64,000 bases of DNA from Desulfobacterales bacterium (GCA_026984935.1 JALSRD010000041.1:62001-126000), one strand, 5' to 3'; counted from the first letter of the stretch, positions 35,782-45,729 are shown. Made by a program: numbers and translations. The notes: a model not told the origin generated them from the sequence alone.

Positions 35782-35810
35782 CTTCTACCACCCGTAAAGT
35801 CGGTTGTCAA
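35782..35810 (-). promoter_or_regulatory. ilv operon promoter
   Basis: On the minus strand a consensus TTGACA (plus 35805-35810), 17 bases, then TAGAAG (35782-35787). The predicted start near 35775 gives about 28 nt before the leader peptide. The -35 box contains the TGA stop of topA. Confidence 0.7.
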
Positions 35811-38113
35811 GTATTTTTATTTTCTTCAGGGGGATTGTCGCCAGCCGGCTCCCGGTAGCCGCATTCCTTATGCATACAGGCCACGTAGATGCCCTCTTTC
35901 TTGGTGCTGCGCTGGACGAGAAACGGCGCACCGCACTGCGGGCAGGGCTTTTTTACCGGTTGGTCCCACATGGCGAAATCGCAGTCCGGAAAGCGGCTGC
36001 AGCCGTAAAAGGTGCGACCGCGGCGTGAGGTGCGCTGCACCAGGGTGCCGCTGCAGGCCGGCCGGGGACAGCCGATGCCCGTGTCTTTGCCCTTGCCGTT
36101 TAATGACTGCGTGTGCTTGCATTCCGGGTAGCCGCTGCAGGCCAGAAAGGTGCCGTAGCGGCCCTCCTTGATGAGCATGGCCCGGCCGCAGAGGGCACAT
36201 TTCTCATCCGAAGCCTTTCCGTTGGGAGCGCTGTTGAATTCGATCTGCCCTTTGGCATTGCGGGTGTAGTTGCGGGTAAAGGTGCATTCCGGGTACCCGC
36301 TGCAGGCCAGGAAAAGGCCGTTTTTGCCCATCTTGATGCGCAGATCGTGCTGGCCGCAGGCCGGGCAGGTGATTTCAGTGGGCAGTCCGTCCGCCTTCAT
36401 GCTGAGCATACGTTCCGTGGCGCTGTCCAGGCTGCGCCGAAACGCATGGTAAAAGCGGCCGAGTGCCTCTATTGCCCGTGTGTTGCCGGCTTCAATGCGA
36501 TCGAGTTCATCTTCCATGCGGGCGGTGAAGGCAACATCGAAAATATCCGGAAAACTGCTGACCAAAAGATCGTTGACCACGAAACCCAGTTCGCTGGGAT
36601 GAAAGTAGCCCTTGACCAGTTCTACATATCCCTTGCCGCGGATGGTGGAGAGAATGGACGCGTAAGTGCTGGGGCGCCCGATGCCGTTTTCTTCCAGTTC
36701 CTTGACCAGCGATGCCTCTGAGAAACGCGGCGGCGGTGCGGTGAAGTGCTGCTTGGGAATCAGCTCGCGGCAGTTTAAAGCCGCACCTTCCCGAATCTCG
36801 GGAAGCTTCGCAGCTTCCTTGCGGCGGCGGCTTTCAATTTCATCGTCGGCGGACTGGTAAAGTTTCATGAAGCCCGGAAACCGGATGGACGACCCGCTGG
36901 CATTGAAAAGATAGACACCGCAACGAATGGATATGCTGTTTTGGTCGATGAGGGCTTCTTTCATCTGCGAAGCCACAAAGCGCTGCCAGATCAGGCGATA
37001 GAGCTTCAGTTGGTCGGCGCTGAGGTAGGCCGCCATTTTTTCAGGCGTATGGTCTACAGATGTGGGCCGAATGGCCTCATGGGCGTCCTGCACTTTCTTG
37101 CGGTTTTTGAAAAAACGCGGTTTGGCAATGGCATAGTCCTGGCCGATATGCTCACGGATGAAAGACAGCGCATGGTTGGCGGCCTCGGCGGCGATGCGCG
37201 TCGAATCCGTGCGCATATAGGTTATCAGGCCGGTGGGTTCACCGGTGCCCAGCGAAATGCCCTCGTACAGCTGCTGGGCAACGACCATGGTCTTGCGGGC
37301 CGTAAAGTGCAGTTTGCGGATAGCCTCCTGTTGCAGCTTGCTGGTGATAAAGGGCGGCAGTGGATTGCGTTTGCGCGTCTTTTTTAAAACCTTTTCCACC
37401 ACGAAAGGGTTTTCGGAGAGCTCTTGGACGATGCCTAGAGCCTGTTTTTCGTTTGTAATGTGGATTTTTTCGCCGTTTTTGCGGACGAGTTTGGCGTCGA
37501 AGGGGGGCGGATGGTCTGCCAGCAGGTTGGCCGTTATTGACCAGTATTCCTGGGGCTCAAAGGCCTGGATGGCGCGTTCGCGTTCACAGATGATGCGCAC
37601 GGCCACGGATTGCACGCGGCCGGCTGAAAGGCCGCGTTTGACCTTGCGCCATAAAAGAGGGGATACATTGTAGCCCACCAGGCGGTCCAGGATGCGGCGT
37701 GCCTGCTGGGCCTCGTATTTGTTGGCGTTGAGTCCTTCAGGGGCAGCAATCGCCGAAAGGATCGCGTTACGCGTCAGTTCATGGAACAATACACGATGAA
37801 AATTGCGCCCCTTTTTTTTCAGAACTTCGGCGGCGTGCCAGGCGATGGCTTCACCCTCGCGGTCCGGGTCCGGGGCCAGGTAAATGTCGCGGGCACTGCC
37901 GGCCGCCTTTTTCAACGCCTGCACCACTTTTTGCTTGCCGGGAATGGTGCGGTACTTGGGCTTGAACCCGTCTTCGATGTCGATGCCCATCTCCTTGGCC
38001 GGCAGATCCTTGATGTGCCCGACGGTGGCCGCTACGTTGTAATCCTTTCCCAGGTATCGCTTGAGCGTGCGTATTTTTGTCGGTGATTCGACGATCACCA
38101 GCGGTTTGTCCAA
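35807..38113 (-). CDS. topA: DNA topoisomerase I
   Basis: The 768-residue type IA enzyme relaxes negative supercoils. The Toprim domain opens the protein (LVIVESPTKIRTLKRYLG, APDPDREGEAIAWH), the catalytic tyrosine is in GLITYMRTDSTR (about residue 305) and a conserved ENGIGRPSTYASILSTI follows. The C-terminus has four zinc-ribbon repeats starting CPACG, CALCG, CPRPAC and CPQCG, ending in CMHKEC. It lies 24 bases after dprA on the same strand, and its stop codon is embedded in the -35 box of the ilv promoter. Confidence 0.96.
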   Translation of the reverse strand: MDKPLVIVESPTKIRTLKRYLGKDYNVAATVGHIKDLPAKEMGIDIEDGFKPKYRTIPGKQKVVQALKKAAGSARDIYLAPDPDREGEAIAWHAAEVLKKKGRNFHRVLFHELTRNAILSAIAAPEGLNANKYEAQQARRILDRLVGYNVSPLLWRKVKRGLSAGRVQSVAVRIICERERAIQAFEPQEYWSITANLLADHPPPFDAKLVRKNGEKIHITNEKQALGIVQELSENPFVVEKVLKKTRKRNPLPPFITSKLQQEAIRKLHFTARKTMVVAQQLYEGISLGTGEPTGLITYMRTDSTRIAAEAANHALSFIREHIGQDYAIAKPRFFKNRKKVQDAHEAIRPTSVDHTPEKMAAYLSADQLKLYRLIWQRFVASQMKEALIDQNSISIRCGVYLFNASGSSIRFPGFMKLYQSADDEIESRRRKEAAKLPEIREGAALNCRELIPKQHFTAPPPRFSEASLVKELEENGIGRPSTYASILSTIRGKGYVELVKGYFHPSELGFVVNDLLVSSFPDIFDVAFTARMEDELDRIEAGNTRAIEALGRFYHAFRRSLDSATERMLSMKADGLPTEITCPACGQHDLRIKMGKNGLFLACSGYPECTFTRNYTRNAKGQIEFNSAPNGKASDEKCALCGRAMLIKEGRYGTFLACSGYPECKHTQSLNGKGKDTGIGCPRPACSGTLVQRTSRRGRTFYGCSRFPDCDFAMWDQPVKKPCPQCGAPFLVQRSTKKEGIYVACMHKECGYREPAGDNPPEENKNT

Positions 38114-38137
38114 TTTTCACTCCCATTTTTGCAGAAT

Positions 38138-39265
38138 TTATCTGGAGGGCTCGCTTTGGGGGTCGGCCAGCAGAAACCGTTTCCCCGGTTCCTGGCAGGC
38201 GAGGTTACAAAGTTCCAACTCGAGCAGGGCGGCGGCCAGTTTGCCGGGCGCAAGGGCTGTTTTACGGGCCAGTTCATCGATGTGCAGTGCGTAAGGCCCG
38301 AGGGCCCGGTAAACCCGGCGTGCATCGGACGAAAGGCCGTCAGCGGCACCGCTGGGCGGCTCTGTTTCGGTTGCAGGCCGTGTATCGCCGGCATCCAGCA
38401 TGGGCGCCAGTTCTTCAACGATGTCCATGGTGTGTTCCACCAGTTTGGCACCCTGTTTGATCAACGCGTGTGTGCCGCTGCTCTTAAAAGAACGAATGCT
38501 TCCGGGGACGGCAAAAACCTCGCGATTCTGTTCGGCGGCCAGACGGGCCGTGATCAGCGATCCACTTTTGTGCGCGGCCTCCACCACCACCGTTCCCAGG
38601 CAGATCCCGGAAATGATCCGGTTTCTGGCCGGAAAATTGTGCGCCTCCGGTTTCGCGTCTAACTTCAATTCGGACAGGACGGCGCCGTTTTTAGAAATCC
38701 GGTGGAAAAGCCTGCGGTTTTCCGGGGGGTAGATCCGATCCAGCCCGCTGCCCAGTACGGCAAGTGTCCGGCCTCCGGCCGCCAACGCACCCTCGTGGGC
38801 CGCGGTATCGATACCGCGCGCCATCCCGCTGACAATGACAAAGCCCATATCGGCCAGTTCGCTGCTCAGGCGTCTGGCCACCGAAATGCCGTAAGCGGTT
38901 GCCGTGCGGCTGCCGACAATGGCCACGCTGCGTGCGGACGGCGGCAGGTTGCCGCACACATACAGGAAGGGCGGCGGATCGGCAATCCGGCGCAGCAGGG
39001 ACGGATACCGGTCATCTGGCAGGGTGACGATATGGTATTTTCTATTCCGGACCCTCTCGAGTTCGGCTTTTTGATCCGCCGCCGGGCGCCGGCCGTGGAT
39101 GGCGGTAATGACCCGGTCTGTAATTCCCGGGACGGCCGCCAGATCCGCCGGCCTGGCCCGCAGTACGGCCTGAGGGGATCCGAAAGCGTCGAGCAGGCGT
39201 TTAAACAGGTGGTTGCCGATTCCCGGAACGCTTTTTAACACGAACCATGGCTCCAGTTTTTCCAT
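38138..39265 (-). CDS. dprA: DNA-processing protein DprA/Smf
   Basis: The 375-residue protein loads RecA on incoming single-stranded DNA during transformation. An N-terminal helix-hairpin-helix-like part (VPGIGNHLFKRLLDAFG) precedes the Rossmann domain with SVAIVGSRTATAYGISVARR, IVSGMARGIDTAAHEGALAA and TLAVLGSGLDRIYPPENRRL. A C-terminal winged-helix-like DprA domain (about 310-370) ends the protein. It sits between secF and topA; the dprA-topA pairing is common across bacteria. Confidence 0.94.
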   Translation of the reverse strand: MEKLEPWFVLKSVPGIGNHLFKRLLDAFGSPQAVLRARPADLAAVPGITDRVITAIHGRRPAADQKAELERVRNRKYHIVTLPDDRYPSLLRRIADPPPFLYVCGNLPPSARSVAIVGSRTATAYGISVARRLSSELADMGFVIVSGMARGIDTAAHEGALAAGGRTLAVLGSGLDRIYPPENRRLFHRISKNGAVLSELKLDAKPEAHNFPARNRIISGICLGTVVVEAAHKSGSLITARLAAEQNREVFAVPGSIRSFKSSGTHALIKQGAKLVEHTMDIVEELAPMLDAGDTRPATETEPPSGAADGLSSDARRVYRALGPYALHIDELARKTALAPGKLAAALLELELCNLACQEPGKRFLLADPQSEPSR

Positions 39266-39292
39266 AAAGGAGTATTCCAGGCCGGCAGGCGC

Positions 39293-40333
39293 CTATTTCT
39301 TTTTACCCTGACGCTGCCACGCCAGCAGGATCGGACTGGCCACATAAATCGAGGAATAGGTTCCCACGACGATGCCTACGATCATGGCCAGCGCAAAATC
39401 ATGAATGATGCCGCCGCCCAGGACAAAGAGCGCCACCACGGCCATCAGCGTCGTCAGGGAGGTGAGCACGGTGCGGCTCAGGGTCTGGTTGATGCTCTGG
39501 TTGATGATGGTATCGAAGCTGCTCTTGTGGGATTTGCGCAGGTTTTCACGGATGCGGTCGAAGACGATAATCGTGTCGTTCAACGAGTAGCCGATGATGG
39601 TCAGGAGGGCGGCGATGATGTCCAGGGTGAAATCCTTGTTCAGCAGCGAAAAGATCCCCACGGTGATGGTCACGTCGTGAATCAGCGCCACAATCGCGCC
39701 CATGGCGTATTTCAGATGCAGGAACCAGAACAGGATCAGGGTAACCACGAGGGCCGCCGCAATCAGTAAGGCGATGCTGGCCGTAAAGAGCGATAAAAGG
39801 TATACCGCGCCCATCAGTGCGGCGGCCATGACGCCGCTCAAAACCCATTTGTATTCGAATCGTCCGGATATATAAATGGTAATGAAAAGCAGGGAGTAAA
39901 AGATTGCAAAAAGGGCCTTTTCCTTCAGGTCCTTGCCGACCTTGGGCCCAACCATCTCAACCCGCCGCACGGTGGCGGCCTGTCCGGTCGATTTTGTCAG
40001 AGCCTGCTGAATCTTATCGGAAAAGCCCTCATCGGTCATCGCGGAGCGATCGGTTCGTATCAGATATTCATTGGCCTGTGAGCTGCCGAAGAGCTGCACT
40101 GAAACGTTGTTGACATCAAGGGTTTTCAGGCCGTCCTTGATATGTGCGATGCTGACAGGCGCAGAAAATTTAACCTGGATCAGCGTCCCGCCGGCGAAAT
40201 CGATGCCGTACTTGGGGCCGCCGTGGAAGATCAGCGAGGCAATACTGATCAGGATCATCAGGCCGGAAACGGAAAAGGCGATTTTGCGTTTGCCGCTGAA
40301 GTCGATGTTTACATCGGGTTTGATAAACTGCAT
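39293..40333 (-). CDS. secF: Protein translocase subunit SecF
   Basis: The 346-residue inner-membrane protein has six predicted transmembrane segments. It has the N-terminal KYGIDFAGGTLIQVKFSAPV, a periplasmic domain (about 40-150) and the conserved GYSLNDTIIVFDRIRENLRK, SRTVLTSLTTLMAVVALFVL and SSIYVASPILLAWQ. With SecD and YajC it uses proton motive force to complete export through SecYEG. It follows secD by 57 bases. Confidence 0.95.
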   Translation of the reverse strand: MQFIKPDVNIDFSGKRKIAFSVSGLMILISIASLIFHGGPKYGIDFAGGTLIQVKFSAPVSIAHIKDGLKTLDVNNVSVQLFGSSQANEYLIRTDRSAMTDEGFSDKIQQALTKSTGQAATVRRVEMVGPKVGKDLKEKALFAIFYSLLFITIYISGRFEYKWVLSGVMAAALMGAVYLLSLFTASIALLIAAALVVTLILFWFLHLKYAMGAIVALIHDVTITVGIFSLLNKDFTLDIIAALLTIIGYSLNDTIIVFDRIRENLRKSHKSSFDTIINQSINQTLSRTVLTSLTTLMAVVALFVLGGGIIHDFALAMIVGIVVGTYSSIYVASPILLAWQRQGKKK

Positions 40334-40390
40334 GTAAAGTGTCCTCTCAGGTGAAGGCCCTTGCCGGTGCGCCAGGCGCCTGTCCGGCCG

Positions 40391-41965
40391 CTAGATGCTC
40401 AGTTTTTTCATCTTGCGATTGACCAGCAGGTAATCGAAGATCGCACGCGTCAGGATCAGGGCCGTGAAAAGGCTGGCGATGACACCCAGGCTGAGGGTGA
40501 CCGCAAAGCCCTTGACCGGACCGGTGCCGAACTCGAAGAGCACCACGGCCGCGATCAGGGTGGTCACGTTGGCATCTAAAATAGTCAGGGTGGCACGGTC
40601 ATAGCCGGCGTCCACCGCGGCGCGGGGCGTCTTGCCGATGCCCAGTTCCTCGCGAATCCGTTCGAAGATCAGCACGTTTGCATCGACGGCCATGCCGATG
40701 GTCAGGATAATGCCCGCGATGCCGGGCAGCGTCAGCGTGGCCTGGAAACCGGCCAGTCCGCTGCCGATCAGAAGAATGTTGAGCATCAGGGCCACGTCGG
40801 CGATTACCCCGGACATCTGGTAGTAAACCGCCATGAAAAGCACGACCAAAACGCCGCCCACCAGCATGGAAATCAGGCCCTGGCGAATGGAATCCGACCC
40901 CAGCGAGGGGCCCACCGTGCGCTCTTCCAGAACCTTGACCGGTGCCGGCAGGGCGCCTGCCCGCAGCACGATGGCCAGGTCGTGGGCGCTGTTGGCGTCG
41001 AAATGGCCCGTGATACGGGCCTGCCCGCCGGTGATTTTTTCCTGGATGACCGGTGCCGAGTAGACCCGGTTGTCCAGCACGATGGCCAGGCGCTTGTTGA
41101 CATTTTCACCGGTGACGCGGGCGAAAATCCGCCCACCTTTCTTATCGAAAGCGATGGATACATAGGGTTCGTTGTACTGCGAATCGATCTGCACGCGCGC
41201 GTCTTTCAGGTGCGCACCGGTCAGCAGCGTTCTCTTTTTGACCAGGTAGGGGGTTTTGATGGTGCGCTGGGTGGTGGGATCCTGGCGGTATTCGTAAAGG
41301 ATTTCGTCTCCCGGCGGCACCTGTCCGTTCAAAGCCTCATCGACATTGTGGGCTTCATCCAGCAACTTGAATTCCAGCAGGGCGGTTTTGCCGATCAGGT
41401 CTTTGGCGCGTTTGGTGTCCTTGACCCCCGGGAGCTGGATGAGAATCCGGTTCTGGCCCTGCTTGCGGATATCCGGTTCGCTGACGCCGAATTGGTCGAT
41501 GCGGTTGCGGATGGTTTCCAGGGCCTGGTCGGTGGCGTTTTTCTTGATGCGCAGAACCTCCTTGTCCGGCAGGTCCAGAACCACGGACAGTGCGTCGCCG
41601 TCGCTGTTGCGCGTAACCATGCGCAGATCCTTGTAATCGGTATCCAGGAGCTTGTCGAAGTTTTCAATGTTCTTGGCGCCCTTGATGCGGACCTCGATTT
41701 TGTTGCCCGCAACACGTCCCACCTGCACGTAGTGAATGCGTTTGCGCTTCATCTGTGTCCGCAACTCGTGGGCGATACGTTCGATGGTGGTTTCAACCGC
41801 CTTGTCGACTTCGACTTCCAGCACCAGGTGCATGCCGCCCTGCAGATCCAGGCCCAGGTTGATCTTTTTATGCGGCCAGGTACCCGGCTTGAGCGTTGGA
41901 ATCAGGTACACGATCGACGCGGCGATTACCGCCAGGATAAAGGCCGCTCTCCATGTAAATTTCAT
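40391..41965 (-). CDS. secD: Protein translocase subunit SecD
   Basis: The 524-residue partner of SecF. It has LGLDLQGGMHLVLEVEVDKA near the N-terminus, the periplasmic P1 region with TIRNRIDQFGVSEPDIRKQG and ILIQLPGVKDTKRAKDLIG, then the six-helix membrane block with LTLPGIAGIILTIGMAVDAN and VLIFERIREELGIGKTPRAA. Length is that of the shorter, non-enterobacterial SecD type. It lies 187 bases downstream of yajC. Confidence 0.95.
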   Translation of the reverse strand: MKFTWRAAFILAVIAASIVYLIPTLKPGTWPHKKINLGLDLQGGMHLVLEVEVDKAVETTIERIAHELRTQMKRKRIHYVQVGRVAGNKIEVRIKGAKNIENFDKLLDTDYKDLRMVTRNSDGDALSVVLDLPDKEVLRIKKNATDQALETIRNRIDQFGVSEPDIRKQGQNRILIQLPGVKDTKRAKDLIGKTALLEFKLLDEAHNVDEALNGQVPPGDEILYEYRQDPTTQRTIKTPYLVKKRTLLTGAHLKDARVQIDSQYNEPYVSIAFDKKGGRIFARVTGENVNKRLAIVLDNRVYSAPVIQEKITGGQARITGHFDANSAHDLAIVLRAGALPAPVKVLEERTVGPSLGSDSIRQGLISMLVGGVLVVLFMAVYYQMSGVIADVALMLNILLIGSGLAGFQATLTLPGIAGIILTIGMAVDANVLIFERIREELGIGKTPRAAVDAGYDRATLTILDANVTTLIAAVVLFEFGTGPVKGFAVTLSLGVIASLFTALILTRAIFDYLLVNRKMKKLSI

Positions 41966-42152
41966 TGCCTGCTGTCCCTTCTGCCGTCCTTTGCATCGGA
42001 CGGCTGGAAACCGGTTTCAGGCGCTGGCTGGCGCCTGCCGGCCGTTACACGCAAGTCCGGGCATGCATCCGCCTCCGCAATGCTCAGCACCCGTGCGCCG
42101 CGCAGCGGTAACGACTCGCCGCGCGCCCGACAAAGCGGTCGCCTACCGGATG

Positions 42153-42521
42153 TCACTTGGTCTTTTTTGAATCCGATGCACCGGATTTTGATGGCTGGGA
42201 TTGCCCCTGGGGTCCGGTCTGCAGCAGTCCGGCGACGTTGCCGCGGTTGAGCTTCACGCGAACCTTGTCGGATATTTCGACCGTCAGGGTGCTGTCGGAG
42301 ACCGCGGTGATCCGGCCGTGAAGACCACCGCTGGTAACGATGCGGTCTCCTTTTTTCAGGTTGTTGACCATCTGCCGATGCTCTTTGGTCTTTTTCTGCT
42401 GGGGCCGGATCAGCAAAAAGTAGAAGATCACAAACATCAAAATCAGCGGTACAAACGAGGCGAAGCCGTTTGCACCCGCACCACCGACTCCAGACTTGCC
42501 CATGGCGTACGCAATATTCAT
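42153..42521 (-). CDS. yajC: Preprotein translocase subunit YajC
   Basis: The 122-residue protein has a single membrane helix (FVPLILMFVIFYFLLIRPQQ), the RPQQKKTKEH motif and the cytoplasmic VNNLKKGDRIVTSGGLHGRI domain. The C-terminal 20 residues are Ser/Gln/Lys-rich. It starts the yajC-secD-secF-dprA-topA run. The ATG at 42521 has AGGAGG about 10 bases upstream; a TTG one codon earlier is unlikely. Confidence 0.95.
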   Translation of the reverse strand: MNIAYAMGKSGVGGAGANGFASFVPLILMFVIFYFLLIRPQQKKTKEHRQMVNNLKKGDRIVTSGGLHGRITAVSDSTLTVEISDKVRVKLNRGNVAGLLQTGPQGQSQPSKSGASDSKKTK

Positions 42522-42789
42522 CAAGGTAAAACCTCCTCGTTGGCCGTCTCTCCGCTTTTGCGAGAGACTGTAAGTGTCGTCCGGCTGGCAGTTGAGGATG
42601 TATCCCTATCGGCGCACCGGACCGTGATGCGTAAAAATGGCGCTCATATACTGCAATCAAAGTCTAAGGTCAATTCTTTCCTGGATCTTTCTTGAAAAAT
42701 GGGTGCGGGATATCAATATGCCAAAGCGGATACGCCCGGTCTGGCGGGGAAAAATTCGACTGCAGCGGTGGCGCACAGCAAAGGCGACG

Positions 42790-43884
42790 TCACTGGTCGG
42801 CAGGGATCCACAGCGTTTCGCCGTCAAAGCGGATATGTTTTACATTGCGGTAGTCAATCTGGTTCAGCAGTGCCAGGACTTTGCCCATGTTGAAAACCAC
42901 AATCTTGCTGTGCGGTTGAATCATGTTCAGGTTGACGTCCAGTTTATGCTCACGGACGTTGTAGATATACACCATGTTTTCAGAGAATTTCAGGATTTTC
43001 CCAATCCCCGAGCTGTACCCCCGGGGATTGGGCTCGTCGGATTCGGGAGACAGGTTGATTCCCTTGCGGGCGAAAAAATCGCGCAGGAATTTAAAATGTA
43101 CATTCCAGATATTGTCGCCGGGGCGCACCAGGTAAATGCCGTAGGCTTCGGTATCGCGGGAGGGCATGATGCGCGACTTGATCCGGGATTCAAGATCGCG
43201 TTTGTGGTCCTGCAGGTTTCGGATGGCGGCTTCGGTTTTATCTTTTTCGTCACCGGTGACATTTGCCAGCTGCGCCCGCCGCCGGTCAATCTCGTCGTTG
43301 AGCTCCTGATACTTGCGGTAAAGGTCAAGGGTTTTTTTCAGCTCGGCAACTCTTTTGGAGTAGCGGTCGGAAAGCTGGGGATTGCCGGTGATATCCGGAT
43401 TAGCCAGTTTTTTTACGAGATTGCTGTATTCCTGCTGGGCTTCGGCAATGCGCTTGCGGAAAAGCTGCGCTTCGTGCTGCCGCAACCGGGCACCGGTCTG
43501 GCCGCTGAGGTCCTTCTCGATCATTTCGCCGCGCTTCAGACGGATTTTATCAAGAATTTCCTGCATGGGGATGGTGGATTTGCCCACCTGGATGGATTCA
43601 TTGGGCTTTACGATCATATCGACACCGGAATCGATGCCGAAGCGCTCCTTGCGCTTTTTCATCATTGCAGCAAGGCTTTTGTCTTTGGAAATTTCGTCCA
43701 TCCCCAGGGTTTTCGGGGAGGGAATGGGGACCGTTACCTTCGGAGATGTGGTCTCCTGACGGGGGCCGGGTGCCTTGCGGTTCAGCCAGTACCATAAAGC
43801 GGTGCTGAAAACGGCAACCAGCACGATACACAGTATGACGATACCGGCGGCCCGGCCGCGTATGTTTTTAAGCCGTGTGATCAT
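42790..43884 (-). CDS. Membrane-anchored coiled-coil protein with LysM-like C-terminus
   Basis: A protein of about 364 residues. It has a short basic start, one membrane helix (AAGIVILCIVLVAVFSTALW), a proline-rich linker, a long charged helical stretch (about 100-245, with heptad-like RRAQLANVTGDEKDKTEAA) and a region YGIYLVRPGDNIWNVHFKFL that resembles the first half of a LysM peptidoglycan-binding motif. It probably faces the periplasm and touches the cell wall. The ATG at 43884 has AGGAAGG at good spacing. It lies 83 bases after the rng gene. No specific family is recognised. Confidence 0.65.
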   Translation of the reverse strand: MITRLKNIRGRAAGIVILCIVLVAVFSTALWYWLNRKAPGPRQETTSPKVTVPIPSPKTLGMDEISKDKSLAAMMKKRKERFGIDSGVDMIVKPNESIQVGKSTIPMQEILDKIRLKRGEMIEKDLSGQTGARLRQHEAQLFRKRIAEAQQEYSNLVKKLANPDITGNPQLSDRYSKRVAELKKTLDLYRKYQELNDEIDRRRAQLANVTGDEKDKTEAAIRNLQDHKRDLESRIKSRIMPSRDTEAYGIYLVRPGDNIWNVHFKFLRDFFARKGINLSPESDEPNPRGYSSGIGKILKFSENMVYIYNVREHKLDVNLNMIQPHSKIVVFNMGKVLALLNQIDYRNVKHIRFDGETLWIPADQ

Positions 43885-43967
43885 TACGGTCATCCTTCCT
43901 GCGCAGGGGGACAGCCGTAGCAGTACGCAAAAACACGAAAGGGGCGTGTCCCTTCTGCACAAAATGC

Positions 43968-45428
43968 CTAGGCGGTGACGATGCGGTCTTCACCGGGCTG
44001 CATTTGCGCATCGGCCTCGATGCTGATGGACAGGTTGCGCTTTACCTCCAGATCGACCAGTTCTTTGCGTTTTTTATTGAGCAGGTAATCGGCCACCTGC
44101 GGTGGAACAATGCCGGTGATGGCATGCGCCTCGGAACGTATGGATTCCAGACTCAATTTGCGCAAAAAACCGAGTCCCAGGGTTTCCGGTGAGGGAATTA
44201 CGCCTTTGCCGTGGCAGCATTTGCAGGGAATATGGCTGCCGTATTCGATGGAGGGCCGGATGCGCTGTCGGGACAGCTCCATGAGGCCGAACATGGAAAT
44301 ACGGCCCACACGGGTCTTGGCACGATCGCGCTTCAGGTGTTCCTTCAAGGTACGTTCGACCTGGGTTTTGTGTTTGACGTCGCGCATGTCGATAAAATCG
44401 ATGACGATCAAGCCGCCCAGGTCCCGCAAACGCAGCTGTCGGGCGATTTCTTCGGCGGCTTCGAGATTGGTCACCAGCGCGGTCTGTTCGATGGACTCCT
44501 TCTGTGTCGCTTTGCCTGAATTGACGTCGATGGCGACCAACGCCTCGGTGGGTGCGATAACGATGGAGGCGCCCGATTTGAGCTGCACCCGGCTTTCGAA
44601 GATGGATGCGATCTGTTCCTCCAGTTGGCATTTCGAAAAGATCGGCTTGTCCCCGCGGTACTGCTTCACGATTTTGGCGTGCTTGGGAGAAATTACCTTG
44701 ATAAAGTTCTTGGCTTCCTGAAAAGCCGCCGGGTCGTCGATCAGAATTTCAGAGACATCAGTGGTGAAATAGTCCCGGATGGAGCGCACGATGAAATTGC
44801 GTTCCTTGTACAGCAGCGCCGGGGTTTCAACCTGTGCGACACTGGCCTTGATGCTTTTCCACAGGCGCATAAGGTATCTCAAATCCTTGGTGATCTGTGT
44901 TTTGTTGCCGTTCATTCCGGCCGTGCGGACGATCAGGCCATAATTTTCAGGCAATGTGAGGGACTGCACGATGTCTTTCAGGCGCTGGCGTTCGGCTTCA
45001 TCTTCGATTTTGCGCGATATGCCGCGGTTGTCATTGCCGGGCATCAGCACAACATAGCGGCCGGCCAGCGAGATGAAGGTGGTCAGCATGGCGCCTTTTT
45101 TCATGATGGGGTCTTTGGTGACCTGAACCATCAGTTCCTGGCCTTTTTTGACCAGACTGCGGATGGAGCGGTCGCCGCCAGCCGTATCCTGGTAATAGTC
45201 ACTGTGAATATCGTGTTTTTGTAGAAATCCGTGCCGTTCGGCGCCGTAGTTCACGAAAACTGCCTGCAGGCTCGGTTCAATGCGGGTGATCACACCCTTG
45301 TAGATGTTGCCCTGGGTGACTTCCCGGACGCTGCTTTCGATATGGAAATCCTCCAGTTTGTCATCTTTTACTTTGGCGATGCGGCATTCGTCGTGATCGA
45401 CAGCGTTGATTAAAATCTTGGTGCTCAT
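43968..45428 (-). CDS. rng: Ribonuclease E/G family endoribonuclease
   Basis: The 486-residue RNase has an S1 domain (about 36-125: VTQGNIYKGVITRIEPSLQA, HGFLQKHDIH), the 5'-sensor/RNase H-like region, catalytic aspartates in LVAIDVNSGKATQ and GLIVIDFIDMRD, and a zinc-link-like cluster CKCCHGKGVI. It lacks the long C-terminal scaffold of RNase E, so it is of the RNase G type, which matures rRNA and decays mRNA. The ATG at 45428 starts the conserved MSTKILINAV. It is divergent from leuS. Confidence 0.93.
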   Translation of the reverse strand: MSTKILINAVDHDECRIAKVKDDKLEDFHIESSVREVTQGNIYKGVITRIEPSLQAVFVNYGAERHGFLQKHDIHSDYYQDTAGGDRSIRSLVKKGQELMVQVTKDPIMKKGAMLTTFISLAGRYVVLMPGNDNRGISRKIEDEAERQRLKDIVQSLTLPENYGLIVRTAGMNGNKTQITKDLRYLMRLWKSIKASVAQVETPALLYKERNFIVRSIRDYFTTDVSEILIDDPAAFQEAKNFIKVISPKHAKIVKQYRGDKPIFSKCQLEEQIASIFESRVQLKSGASIVIAPTEALVAIDVNSGKATQKESIEQTALVTNLEAAEEIARQLRLRDLGGLIVIDFIDMRDVKHKTQVERTLKEHLKRDRAKTRVGRISMFGLMELSRQRIRPSIEYGSHIPCKCCHGKGVIPSPETLGLGFLRKLSLESIRSEAHAITGIVPPQVADYLLNKKRKELVDLEVKRNLSISIEADAQMQPGEDRIVTA

Positions 45429-45729
45429 AAATGTTTTGTTCCCGTCTGGTTTATTTGAATTAAATATTCCTGTTTTCCATAAGTTATATCTCATTCGGGA
45501 CAGCTTCCGGCAGCCGTCACCGAAGTCGGACGCGTTAACTGGTTTGATATGAAATTGCCCATCACAAGTCAATCGATTTCTGAAAACCCGGCTTTAAAGC
45601 AGCTTTAGCTATGGCTTGCTATTTCACACGGTTTGTGGCATGAGGGTCCAAAGCGTTCCCCCGGTTGCCGATGCGGCCGCCGGCCGGCCGCAACTTCGAG
45701 AGGCAACTACAGCAGAGGCAGTTCTTAAA
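45429..45729. other. Divergent rng-leuS intergenic region
   Basis: No gene is seen in these 301 bases. On the minus strand GATATAACTT near 45480-45490 could be a -10 element for rng, without a good -35. Frames extending leuS upstream to 45616 lack homology and a ribosome site. Confidence 0.5.
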
